A DNA stretch of 6,745 nt from Chitinophagaceae bacterium. Its GTDB lineage: Bacteria > Bacteroidota > Bacteroidia > Chitinophagales > Chitinophagaceae. The stretch spans positions 1 through 6,745 of the forward strand of contig JACMLD010000342.1 in NCBI GenBank assembly GCA_014379785.1. The letters run 5' to 3'. Under the pieces are notes generated by a model that saw only the letters and a program-made list of their open reading frames with translations, ran no database searches and was not told where the DNA came from. Below are positions 1-5,708 of this stretch, in pieces; position 1 is the stretch's first letter, and each line of letters opens with the position of its first letter. Position numbers and translations under genes: made by a program.

Positions 1-103
1 ACCATAAAACAAAAAGCACTCCTCCTAAAATCAGCAGCAGTACAATTGCTGTATAGGAGATGCAGCCTGACTTCGATTTGATTGATTGCTCTGAATCTTT
101 CAT
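1..103 (-). CDS. Unidentified membrane protein, N-terminal fragment (34 codons, runs off the window)
   Basis: This is too short to name. The start ATG overlaps the lipB stop codon in an ATGA arrangement (positions 103-100), which is typical of translationally coupled genes in one operon. The 34 visible residues begin with a polar, lysine- and serine-rich stretch (MKDSEQSIKSKSG). A strongly hydrophobic segment follows from about residue 15 to 34, rich in Leu, Ile, Val and Gly. This fits an N-terminal transmembrane helix or signal anchor, with the short charged tail probably cytoplasmic. There is no lipobox. The reading frame stays open to the window edge. Function is unknown. The link to lipB shows probable co-transcription but gives no functional hint. 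The start is well supported by the overlap; that it is a real gene is likely but rests on one third of a typical small protein. Confidence 0.6.
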   Translation of the reverse strand, partial: MKDSEQSIKSKSGCISYTAIVLLLILGGVLFVLW

Positions 104-816
104 ATACACTCCAGGTCAAGCACTTTTTCAAAATTCCTCAATACCGAAGTTTTTATTTCATCCATCGGCACATCCCTGCCCAATTCCCTCTTCATCGATG
201 TAACCTGCTTGTCGCGTATACCACAGGGAATGATATTGTCAAAATAACTGAGATCGGTATTTACATTGAGCGCAAACCCATGCATGGTGATCCAGCGGCT
301 GCACCTCACCCCAATCGCGCATATTTTTCTTTCCGAACCCACCACACCCGCATCGATCCAAACACCTGTTTCTCCTGCAGAACGGCCGGAAGCAATGCCA
401 AAATCGGCGAGCGACAAAATGATCACCTGCTCGATATTGCGGAGATACCGACCAATATCAGTATACATTTTTTCCAGATCAAGAATGGGATAACCGACCA
501 ATTGTTCCAGTCCGTGAAATGTAATGTCGCCGCCGCGATTAATTGGGTAATATTCAATGCCACGCGCTATGCATTCTTCCTGAGAAATCAGTAGATTCTC
601 TGCTTTACCACTTTTGCCGAGAGTATAGACCGGCGGATGTTCTACAAACAAAAGATTATGAATGGTATCCGCCGAAACGCCAACAACACCAGCATCTTCC
701 TGTGCCCGAGCGAAAGATTTTGCCTGCAGATTTTTCTGCAAAAGTTGCTCCTGAATATCCCAGGCCGACTTATAATCCAGTACCCCCAAATCCGTAAACT
801 GCAGCTGTTGCATCAT
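100..816 (-). CDS. lipB: LipB, octanoyl-[acyl-carrier-protein]:protein N-octanoyltransferase
   Basis: LipB transfers octanoyl from acyl carrier protein to lysines of lipoyl domains, the first step of endogenous lipoate assembly in the cytoplasm; LipA then inserts sulfur. The 238-residue product, counted from the ATG at 816, has the family order: EHPPVYTLGK (59-68), RGGDITFH (94-101) followed by QLVGYPILDL, GETGVWI (148-154), the KICAIGV block with the presumed catalytic Lys164, HGFALNVNTDL, and IIPCGI with the presumed catalytic Cys198. The usual HGPGQ substrate-pocket segment reads HGLEQ here. An in-frame TTG at 822 would add two residues, but a TAnnTTTG box covers it, so I prefer 816; the ATG at 813 is also possible. 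The gene is divergent from rluD with a 53-bp gap and overlaps the next gene by 4 nt. Family assignment is very secure. Confidence 0.96.
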   Translation of the reverse strand: MMQQLQFTDLGVLDYKSAWDIQEQLLQKNLQAKSFARAQEDAGVVGVSADTIHNLLFVEHPPVYTLGKSGKAENLLISQEECIARGIEYYPINRGGDITFHGLEQLVGYPILDLEKMYTDIGRYLRNIEQVIILSLADFGIASGRSAGETGVWIDAGVVGSERKICAIGVRCSRWITMHGFALNVNTDLSYFDNIIPCGIRDKQVTSMKRELGRDVPMDEIKTSVLRNFEKVLDLECI

Positions 817-819
817 CTG

Positions 820-827
820 CAAATTTA
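820..827 (-). promoter_or_regulatory. Candidate -7 box of the lipB promoter (TAAATTTG)
   Basis: On the minus strand, TAAATTTG fits the Bacteroidota sigma-A -7 consensus TAnnTTTG. It ends three bases before the ATG at 816. If transcription starts a few bases past the box, as is usual, the lipB mRNA would begin at or within its start codon. No convincing -33 TTTG element lies at the expected distance upstream, so this is a moderate to weak call. Confidence 0.4.
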
Positions 828-847
828 CGGCATCGCGGGCTATCAGC

Positions 848-855
848 TATATTTG
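848..855 (+). promoter_or_regulatory. -7 box of the rluD promoter (TATATTTG)
   Basis: TATATTTG matches the Bacteroidota -7 consensus TAnnTTTG and lies 14 bp before the rluD ATG, implying a leader of roughly 10 nt. A TTT at 824-826, about 21 bp upstream, may be a degenerate -33 element. The box continues into GCACAAATTT, the same extension found at the def promoter. Confidence 0.6.
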
Positions 856-869
856 CACAAATTTCAACC

Positions 870-1943
870 ATGAGCAGGGAACAGGAGCAGGAAGATTTAC
901 TGGAGCAGGACGGACCCGAAGAGCTCTTCGAAAGATTCAATATCATAGTCGACAAGGGCCAGGAACCCATGCGGATCGACAAATTTCTCGTTGCGCGCAT
1001 AGAACATGCCACCCGTAACAAGGTGCAGAAGTCCATCGAGGCAGGCCGGGTCATCGTAAACAACAAACAGGTACAGCCAAATTATAAGATCAGACCGCTC
1101 GACGAAATCATCGTATACACGGACAAGGAAATCCGCACCGATGAGATCATACCTGAAGACATGGACCTCAACATTGTTTTTGAGGACAATGACATCATCA
1201 TCATCAACAAGCCTGCAGGTATGGTCGTTCACCCCGGGTCAGGCAATCCTACCGGCACACTTATCAACGGCATTGCAGGCTATCTCACCAAAGCAAACAA
1301 GGACCTGAGCGAAGAAATGCTGCCACGCTTTGGCATGGTGCACAGAATAGATAAAAATACCACCGGACTGCTCGTCCTGGCAAAAACCGACAAGGCAGTG
1401 TCATCTCTTGCAAAACAATTTTTCGACCATACAGTCCACCGCCAATACATAGCCCTGGTTTGGGGCGATGTTAAAGAAGACCAGGGAACCGTACGTGCGC
1501 ACGTGGGCAGAAATATAAAACACAGAAAACAGTTTGCCGCATATCCCGATGGTGATCATGGCAAAGAAGCCGTGACGCATTACGAAGTGATAGAGCGCTT
1601 CGGTTATGTAACGCTGATCTCATGCAAACTCGAGACGGGCAGAACGCACCAGATTCGTGTACATATGCAGCATCTGGGTCATCCGCTGTTCAACGACGAT
1701 ATGTATGGTGGAGACAGAATAGTAAAAGGAACGGTTTTCAATAAATACAAACAGTTTGTAGACAATTGTTTTGAGATCTGCAACCGTCATGCGTTACATG
1801 CCAAAACAATCGGCTTTACTCATCCCACTACAAGAAAAGAAGTGATGTTTGAAAGTGAACTGGCTTCTGATATGACGGCCGTCATACAAAAATGGCGGGG
1901 TTATGTAAACTCCATTCAGATGCGGGTTAACAACAATGGCTGA
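870..1943 (+). CDS. rluD: RluA/RluD-family 23S rRNA pseudouridine synthase
   Basis: The enzyme isomerises specific uridines to pseudouridine in RNA, for RluD proper in helix 69 of 23S rRNA. The 357-residue protein starts with an acidic stretch (EQEQEDLLEQDGPEE, about 4-18). An S4-like RNA-binding domain follows at about 34-85 (RIDKFLVARI... SIEAGRVIVNNKQVQPNYKIR). The catalytic domain carries IVFEDNDIIIINKPAGMVVHPG (102-123), the signature MVHRIDKNTTGLLVLAK (156-172) with catalytic Asp161, and the C-terminal GRTHQIRVH (257-265). Length and S4 domain favour the RluD type over RluA or RluC, but the exact target uridines cannot be read from sequence. The start is supported by a promoter 14 bp upstream. 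The gene ends 5 bp from a convergent gene, so it has no separate terminator. Confidence 0.93.
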   Translation: MSREQEQEDLLEQDGPEELFERFNIIVDKGQEPMRIDKFLVARIEHATRNKVQKSIEAGRVIVNNKQVQPNYKIRPLDEIIVYTDKEIRTDEIIPEDMDLNIVFEDNDIIIINKPAGMVVHPGSGNPTGTLINGIAGYLTKANKDLSEEMLPRFGMVHRIDKNTTGLLVLAKTDKAVSSLAKQFFDHTVHRQYIALVWGDVKEDQGTVRAHVGRNIKHRKQFAAYPDGDHGKEAVTHYEVIERFGYVTLISCKLETGRTHQIRVHMQHLGHPLFNDDMYGGDRIVKGTVFNKYKQFVDNCFEICNRHALHAKTIGFTHPTTRKEVMFESELASDMTAVIQKWRGYVNSIQMRVNNNG

Positions 1944-1948
1944 TAGTA

Positions 1949-2893
1949 TTACTGACCTCTCTTAAAATCAAAAAGTGTGGCAGTAAAAACGCCGCGCTCG
2001 CGCTTTTTGAAAACCGCGTGCCAGTTGCCGGTATAGCGGATGAGTTTTGGTACCAGCAGGTCTTCGAACTTGTCCATCTGCACTTCCATCTTTACGTCAA
2101 AGTCGTACACACCTGCTCCGTAACTGATATCATAATTGCGCGCAACGATATCCATATTGGAGCTGTTAAACCAGGTAGTCATTTCGTTTATTACGATGTC
2201 ATTTTTCTCGCTGCGCGAAAGATCTTCCCTCGCTTTGATGGTGAAGACATAGCATAGCTGACCGCCATAGTCGGCCATATCAATTACAAAGTCATACAGT
2301 ACAGAAACCTCGTCGTCGAAGAGAGCGATTTTGTTGCCGATGAATGGAATGCCCGGAATTTTTTTACCTGGATTGAAGAAAAGCATCTTCAATTGCTCCT
2401 TGTGTTTTGCGATGCCGGACTTATCCTTTATCTGAAATTCCGCATCACCCACAATATTTGTTTCACCGCAGACAGTGTCTTTGGCAAAAAACAATCCTGC
2501 ATAGAGCTCACCGGTATAATAATTCCAGTTTTTCTGCGCATCATAGATATCGCCGGTGGTTTTTTCGTTGATGATCTCTGTACTGCGACAGCCGTTTTTC
2601 ACGTGCTGCTGTGTTTTGCTCTCGAGGGTGGCCGCCTGCTTTTCTTTTTTGTCGAGCATACGGATATCATTGAGCGCAGTATATCCAAGTATTTTGAGAT
2701 TGCGGAAAGCTTTGTAAAAGCTGGTGTCGTTTTTTATCCGGTCTATAAAACCGGGCACATTGAGGTTGTTGCTTACGACCACCTCTTTGAGTGTGACTAC
2801 CTTTTTGCCTATGGTAACTACTGAATCTTTTTTCTGGCTAAACCCTGCAAAACAGATCAACATCAGAAAAATACCTGAACCAAATCCTTTCAT
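1949..2893 (-). CDS. Exported protein of unknown function, co-oriented downstream of def
   Basis: I do not recognise a named family. The 314-residue product has a signal peptide (MKGFGSGIFLMLICFAGFS) with likely cleavage before Gln20 and no lipobox, so it is probably periplasmic or outer-membrane associated. A short KEVVVSNNLNVPGFIDRI segment (36-53) leads into NDTSFYKAFRNLKILGYTALNDIRM (55-79), which has the look of a conserved Bacteroidota block. The C-terminal third (about 190-310) alternates hydrophobic and polar residues and is rich in aromatics, suggesting a beta-sheet domain; a lipoprotein-carrier-like fold is a guess only. The mature part has three cysteines (102, 142, 214). Repeated Lys-rich stretches occur at 82-100. 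It begins 30 bp after the def stop, so co-transcription with def is possible, although a weak own promoter is also seen. Confidence 0.88.
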   Translation of the reverse strand: MKGFGSGIFLMLICFAGFSQKKDSVVTIGKKVVTLKEVVVSNNLNVPGFIDRIKNDTSFYKAFRNLKILGYTALNDIRMLDKKEKQAATLESKTQQHVKNGCRSTEIINEKTTGDIYDAQKNWNYYTGELYAGLFFAKDTVCGETNIVGDAEFQIKDKSGIAKHKEQLKMLFFNPGKKIPGIPFIGNKIALFDDEVSVLYDFVIDMADYGGQLCYVFTIKAREDLSRSEKNDIVINEMTTWFNSSNMDIVARNYDISYGAGVYDFDVKMEVQMDKFEDLLVPKLIRYTGNWHAVFKKRERGVFTATLFDFKRGQ

Positions 2894-2898
2894 ACCTG

Positions 2899-2905
2899 CA
2901 AAATA
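2899..2905 (-). promoter_or_regulatory. Weak -7-like box before the exported unknown gene (TATTTTG)
   Basis: The minus strand reads TATTTTG, one base shorter than the TAnnTTTG consensus, five bases before the ATG at 2893. It directly abuts a 12-bp palindrome upstream. It may let the gene be transcribed independently of def, but the spacing defect makes this tentative. Confidence 0.22.
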
Positions 2906-2917
2906 GCCAATATTGGC
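2906..2917. repeat. Perfect 12-bp palindrome GCCAATATTGGC between def and the next gene
   Basis: The palindrome is self-complementary over all 12 bases and occupies most of the 30-bp gap. It lacks a loop and a T-run, so it is not a normal intrinsic terminator. It could be a binding site for a dimeric regulator or simply chance. Confidence 0.4.
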
Positions 2918-2923
2918 CGGGTG

Positions 2924-3502
2924 CTACTTCGGAAAGGTCATTTTGTAATCAACTTTCACTTTTCCTTTTGTGATGTCCGAGAGCTTGCCTTTCATGAGTT
3001 TTCTCTTCAGCGGCTTGAGATAATCGATAAACAGCTTGCCTTCGGTATGATCATATTCGTGTTGAATGATGCGGGCGGTGATTCCGTTGAATGTTTTCTC
3101 CTGTGGCTGGAGGTTTTCATCAACATAAGTGAGCGTGACTTCTTCGGGGCGGTGGATGTCTTCCCGGATTTTTGGAATGCTGAGACAGCCTTCGTTATAG
3201 GCCCATTCTTCGCCTCCAAAAGATTTTACATATGCGTTGATGAAGACAAGTTTTATTCCGGGATCATCGGGATATCGTCCTTTGTCCTCCTCGTCCAGAT
3301 TGGCAAAAATCTGCGCGCTGTCCATCACAAACAGACGAATATCGCGGTTTATCTGTGGTGCGGCGAGTCCCACTCCGTTACTGGCATACATTGTCTCCCA
3401 CATATCTTCTATCAGGGCTGCCAGTCCGGGATAATCTGCATCAATGTCCTTGGCCACTGTTCTCAATACCGGGGCGCCATATGCTACAATTGGTAGAATC
3501 AT
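2924..3502 (-). CDS. def: Peptide deformylase
   Basis: Def removes the formyl group from N-terminal formylmethionine of nascent proteins at the ribosome exit, using a bound metal (usually Fe2+). All three family motifs are present in the 192-residue product: GVGLAAPQ (43-50), EGCLS (104-108) with metal ligand Cys106, and QHEYDH (147-152) with ligands His148 and His152 and catalytic Glu149. The ATG at 3502 gives the usual opening MILPIVAYGAPVLR. The frame extends upstream to 3583, but that extension would run through the promoter box at 3522-3529 and adds no family-like sequence, so I reject it. A loop at about 62-82 (SAQIFANLDEEDKGRYPDDP) is longer than in E. coli Def. The C-terminus is Lys-rich (165-184). 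An exported protein gene follows 30 bp downstream. Confidence 0.97.
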   Translation of the reverse strand: MILPIVAYGAPVLRTVAKDIDADYPGLAALIEDMWETMYASNGVGLAAPQINRDIRLFVMDSAQIFANLDEEDKGRYPDDPGIKLVFINAYVKSFGGEEWAYNEGCLSIPKIREDIHRPEEVTLTYVDENLQPQEKTFNGITARIIQHEYDHTEGKLFIDYLKPLKRKLMKGKLSDITKGKVKVDYKMTFPK

Positions 3503-3521
3503 GATAATCGAAAAATTTGTG

Positions 3522-3529
3522 CAAAGATA
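3522..3529 (-). promoter_or_regulatory. -7 box of the def promoter (TATCTTTG)
   Basis: TATCTTTG on the minus strand matches TAnnTTTG and lies 19 bp before the def ATG, implying a leader of roughly 15 nt. The following GCACAAATTT is identical to the sequence after the rluD box. No clear -33 TTTG is seen at the usual distance. Confidence 0.6.
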
Positions 3530-3543
3530 GGGGGAGGGGCAAG

Positions 3544-3706
3544 AAAGTTGAAAGTTGAAAGTGCCACCCTGAGTAATGGTCATGCCGTAGCCGAGGCATT
3601 ACGGGCTCACCGCTTGTCGCGCCTCCTCTTAACACTGCCCCATTCAACTACCAACTTTAAACCAACCACATCTCTCCTTCCTACTTCAAACTTTTAACTT
3701 TCAACT
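3544..3706. repeat. 163-bp spacer element bounded by imperfect inverted repeats of the heptamer AAAGTTG
   Basis: The left arm has two full copies and a partial third copy of AAAGTTG (3544-3562). The right arm, 3690-3706, is the reverse complement of 3546-3562 with one mismatch in 17. A looser relative (TTCAACTACCAACTTT) lies at 3643-3658. Between the arms, GTAATG (3573-3578) pairs with CATTAC (3597-3602), and ATGCC (3582-3586) pairs with the overlapping GGCAT (3595-3599), giving two alternative small hairpins. The right arm runs into the ruvX stop codon. The interior has no protein-like ORF. It resembles a non-coding dispersed intergenic repeat rather than a transposon; copy number elsewhere in the genome is unknown. 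Confidence 0.5.
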
Positions 3707-4121
3707 AGAAATCCCTTTCCTCCATATAAGTCTGCAACATAATTGTCGCAGCAATCTCATCCACCAGTTTCTTATCTCTCCGTTGCTTTTTCTTCATTCC
3801 CATTTCTACCATGGCGCGGCGCGCCATTTTGGAAGTAAAACTTTCGTCGACCGGCACAAGGGGTAATACCGGAAACTCCTTTTTAAATCTTTCGATTGCT
3901 TTCTTTACCAACGGGGTTGCATGCGTATCGCTGTCATCCAGATTGCGTGGTTCGCCGATGATAACCATCTCCACCGCTTCCTGTTTAAAATATTCTTTGA
4001 GAAATTTGAAAAGCTGCGGTGTTTCGATCGTGGTGAGTCCGGTGGCGATGATCTGCAAAGGATCAGTAACGGCGATGCCTGTACGCTTGAGTCCATAATC
4101 GATTGCCAGGATCCTTGCCAA
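3705..4121 (-). CDS. ruvX: RuvX/YqgF-family RNase H-fold nuclease
   Basis: The family is known as the putative Holliday-junction resolvase RuvX/YqgF; in several bacteria it is implicated in pre-16S rRNA 5'-end maturation. The 138-residue length is standard. Motifs in order: ILAIDYGLKRTGIAVTD (4-20) with Asp8, VIIGEPRNLDD (53-63), PVDESFTSKMA (90-100) with Asp92 and Glu93, and DEIAATIMLQTYM (121-133) with Asp121; these acidic residues form the RNase H-like active site. The start is a TTG at 4121, giving MARILAIDYG, the normal family opening; no in-frame ATG gives a plausible protein. It is the last gene of the trmH-ubiA-ruvX operon, 4 nt after the prenyltransferase stop. Its stop lies inside the right arm of the AAAGTTG repeat. 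Confidence 0.94.
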   Translation of the reverse strand: MARILAIDYGLKRTGIAVTDPLQIIATGLTTIETPQLFKFLKEYFKQEAVEMVIIGEPRNLDDSDTHATPLVKKAIERFKKEFPVLPLVPVDESFTSKMARRAMVEMGMKKKQRRDKKLVDEIAATIMLQTYMEERDF

Positions 4122-4125
4122 AATA

Positions 4126-5016
4126 TTATCTGTTTAAGATGAGATCAGAAATAACGAATACCGCGAAAACCACGCTGGCTATGCCATTGGCAGTCATAAA
4201 CGCCAGGTTTACCCGGCGCAGATCGTTTGCCTTTACAATGGAATGCTGGTAAATCAGCATACCGCAAAACACCGCCACTCCAATCCAGTAAAGCCATCCG
4301 AAGCCACCATAAAAACCGGCTATCAGGACGGCCGCACCGCTTGCCACATGCAGCAATGATGAAACATTCAGTGCCTTCGCCTTACCGAGTGCGGCAGGTA
4401 TGGAATAGAGATCATTGCTGCGATCAAATTCCTCATCCTGCAGCGCATAGATGATATCGAAACCGCTTACCCAAAAAATCACAGACATCGAAAACAGGAT
4501 GGGCAGTAAACTGAATGCTCCGGTTACGGCCAGATAAGCACCGATGGGCGCGAGCGAAAGGCCGAGTCCGAGTATGAGGTGACAAAGCGCAGTAAATCTT
4601 TTTGTGTAACTGTATCCGAGTACAACCAGCAGGGCGACGGGTGAAAGAAAAAAGCAGATCAGATTGATAAACCAGGTGCATACTATAAAAGCCACGCAGT
4701 TAAAAATCACGAATCTCAGCGCACTGTTTTTGGAAATGATGCCTGCGGGAATTTCTCTGATGGCGGTGCGCGGATTTCTTCCGTCAAATTCCTGATCAAG
4801 CCAGCGGTTAAAAGCCATTGCGGCGCTTCGCGCGAAAATCATACAGGCAATCACCAATGCCAAAAGGACCGGTAGACGCTGATTGCTGCCGACGATGGAT
4901 TCGCCGGGGGCCAGATTGCGCGATATTGCCAGGAAGAAACCGATCATGGCAAAAGGCATTGCAAAAATGGTATGTGAAAACTTTACAAGACTGAGATAAT
5001 TTTTTACCGTGGACAT
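4126..5016 (-). CDS. UbiA-superfamily quinone prenyltransferase, MqnP-like
   Basis: This integral membrane enzyme attaches a polyprenyl chain to an aromatic quinone precursor. The 296-residue product has both Mg-pyrophosphate-binding Asp motifs: NRWLDQEFD (Asn70, Asp74, Asp78) followed by NPRTAIREIPAG, and DIIYALQDEEFD (Asp187, Asp194, Asp198). About eight to nine hydrophobic segments are visible, for example 50-69, 101-121, 124-134, 145-166, 169-187, 223-240, 242-256 and 272-292. The REIPAG and GFDIIYALQDEEFDR versions resemble the bacterial putative 4-hydroxybenzoate polyprenyltransferase subgroup that includes MqnP of the futalosine menaquinone route, more than the heme O or protoheme farnesyltransferases. 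The substrate is inferred. The ATG at 5016 opens MSTVKNYLSLVKFSHTIFAMPFA, as in relatives; in-frame starts at 5064 and 5037 would lie inside the upstream gene. It sits 1 nt after the trmH stop. Confidence 0.9.
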   Translation of the reverse strand: MSTVKNYLSLVKFSHTIFAMPFAMIGFFLAISRNLAPGESIVGSNQRLPVLLALVIACMIFARSAAMAFNRWLDQEFDGRNPRTAIREIPAGIISKNSALRFVIFNCVAFIVCTWFINLICFFLSPVALLVVLGYSYTKRFTALCHLILGLGLSLAPIGAYLAVTGAFSLLPILFSMSVIFWVSGFDIIYALQDEEFDRSNDLYSIPAALGKAKALNVSSLLHVASGAAVLIAGFYGGFGWLYWIGVAVFCGMLIYQHSIVKANDLRRVNLAFMTANGIASVVFAVFVISDLILNR

Positions 5017-5017
5017 G

Positions 5018-5587
5018 CTAACTTTTTTTTGCGGCATGTTCTGCCAGAGTTTTTCTGCGGACAACTTCCGGTTTTGCTATTTCCCAAAGCACAATGCCCG
5101 CCGCCACCGAAATATTGAGCGAATGTTTCATGCCGAGTTGCGGTATTTCCAGGCTTCCATCGCAAAGACTGATGGTCGATTCTTCCACTCCGGTTACCTC
5201 ATTGCCAAAAACAACCGCAATTTTTCGGTTGGCGAGCGCAGAAACCGATTCAAGCGACAGACTCCCCTTTACCTGTTCAACCGCAAAAACCTGGAATCCC
5301 TCCTCTTTTAACTGCGCAATGGCCCCTGCGGCGTCTGCAAAATGACGCGAAAAAACCGATTCATCTGCTCCGAGGGCCGTTTTTGATATCTGTTTGTGCG
5401 GGGGAAAGGCGGTATAACCGGTGGTAAAAACACCCTGTAGCAAAAATGCGTCCGCTGTACGGAACACACTACCAACATTATAGGCGCTTCTGACGTTTTC
5501 CAGTACCACTACAAGGGGTATCTTCTCGGAGTCCCTGAACTCTTCCACCGATAGCCGGTTCAGCTCCTCCATGCTAAGTTTAAGCAT
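5018..5587 (-). CDS. TrmH/SpoU-family RNA 2'-O-ribose methyltransferase
   Basis: SPOUT-class enzymes of this family methylate the ribose 2'-OH of tRNA or rRNA using S-adenosylmethionine bound in a C-terminal trefoil knot. The 189-residue protein has all three family motifs: ENVRSAYNVGSVFRTADAF (30-48) with Asn31 and the presumed catalytic Arg43, VVFGNEVTGV (125-134), and LEIPQLGMKHSLNISVAAGI (146-165). The block SKTALGADESV (68-78) is also typical. It lacks the N-terminal substrate-binding domain of RlmB, so it is a minimal, TrmH/TrmL-sized enzyme; the target nucleotide cannot be assigned. The opening MLKLSMEELNRLSVEEF agrees with Bacteroidota relatives as I recall them. It leads the trmH-ubiA-ruvX operon. 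A -7 box ends only four bases before the ATG. Confidence 0.92.
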   Translation of the reverse strand: MLKLSMEELNRLSVEEFRDSEKIPLVVVLENVRSAYNVGSVFRTADAFLLQGVFTTGYTAFPPHKQISKTALGADESVFSRHFADAAGAIAQLKEEGFQVFAVEQVKGSLSLESVSALANRKIAVVFGNEVTGVEESTISLCDGSLEIPQLGMKHSLNISVAAGIVLWEIAKPEVVRRKTLAEHAAKKS

Positions 5588-5591
5588 TCCG

Positions 5592-5599
5592 CAAAAATA
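5592..5599 (-). promoter_or_regulatory. -7 box of the trmH-ubiA-ruvX operon promoter (TATTTTTG)
   Basis: The minus strand reads TATTTTTG then CGGA then ATG. It matches TAnnTTTG in the only intergenic gap upstream of the operon. The four-base distance to the start codon predicts a transcript with essentially no leader. No clear -33 element is visible. Confidence 0.5.
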
Positions 5600-5666
5600 C
5601 GGTAGAAATTCCCGCTAAACCCCTGTTAAATACCAAAAACCTTTATGAGCTTTGGGGCACAATATG

Positions 5667-5674
5667 TAAATTTG
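5667..5674 (+). promoter_or_regulatory. -7 box of the DUF1573 operon promoter (TAAATTTG)
   Basis: TAAATTTG fits TAnnTTTG and lies 34 bp before the first DUF1573 ATG, predicting a leader of about 30 nt. The A/T-rich CTTAATATATT just before the ATG is typical of Bacteroidota translation starts that lack a Shine-Dalgarno. A TTTG at 5651-5654 is too close to act as a standard -33 element. Confidence 0.5.
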
Positions 5675-5708
5675 ATGGACGTTTTTAGTCAGCACTACTT
5701 AATATATT

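Noticed and set aside
82..594. 170-codon plus-strand open frame antisense to lipB
   Set aside because: lipB carries all its family motifs on the minus strand; this frame reads as low-coherence shadow sequence.
770..1066. 98-codon minus-strand frame spanning the lipB-rluD gap
   Set aside because: It overlaps both genes and the rluD promoter, and the Ser- and Met-rich translation looks like a shadow of rluD.
2393..2824. 143-codon plus-strand open frame antisense to the exported unknown gene
   Set aside because: No signal, motif or start context; the opposite strand has a clear signal peptide and a coherent full-length ORF.
2921..3496. 191-codon plus-strand open frame antisense to def
   Set aside because: It is almost entirely complementary to def, whose three catalytic motifs are intact, and its translation shows no recognisable domain.
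3503..3583. 27-codon N-terminal extension of def
   Set aside because: It runs through the TATCTTTG promoter box and part of the AAAGTTG repeat, and Def proteins normally begin at the MILPIV methionine.
3573..3602. Hairpin in the spacer as an intrinsic terminator for the ruvX operon
   Set aside because: The stems are only 5-6 bp, overlap each other, and no T-run follows on the minus strand.
5017..5064. 16-codon N-terminal extension of the prenyltransferase
   Set aside because: It would lie inside the trmH coding end; the ATG at 5016 gives the family-like N-terminus and a 1-nt gap.
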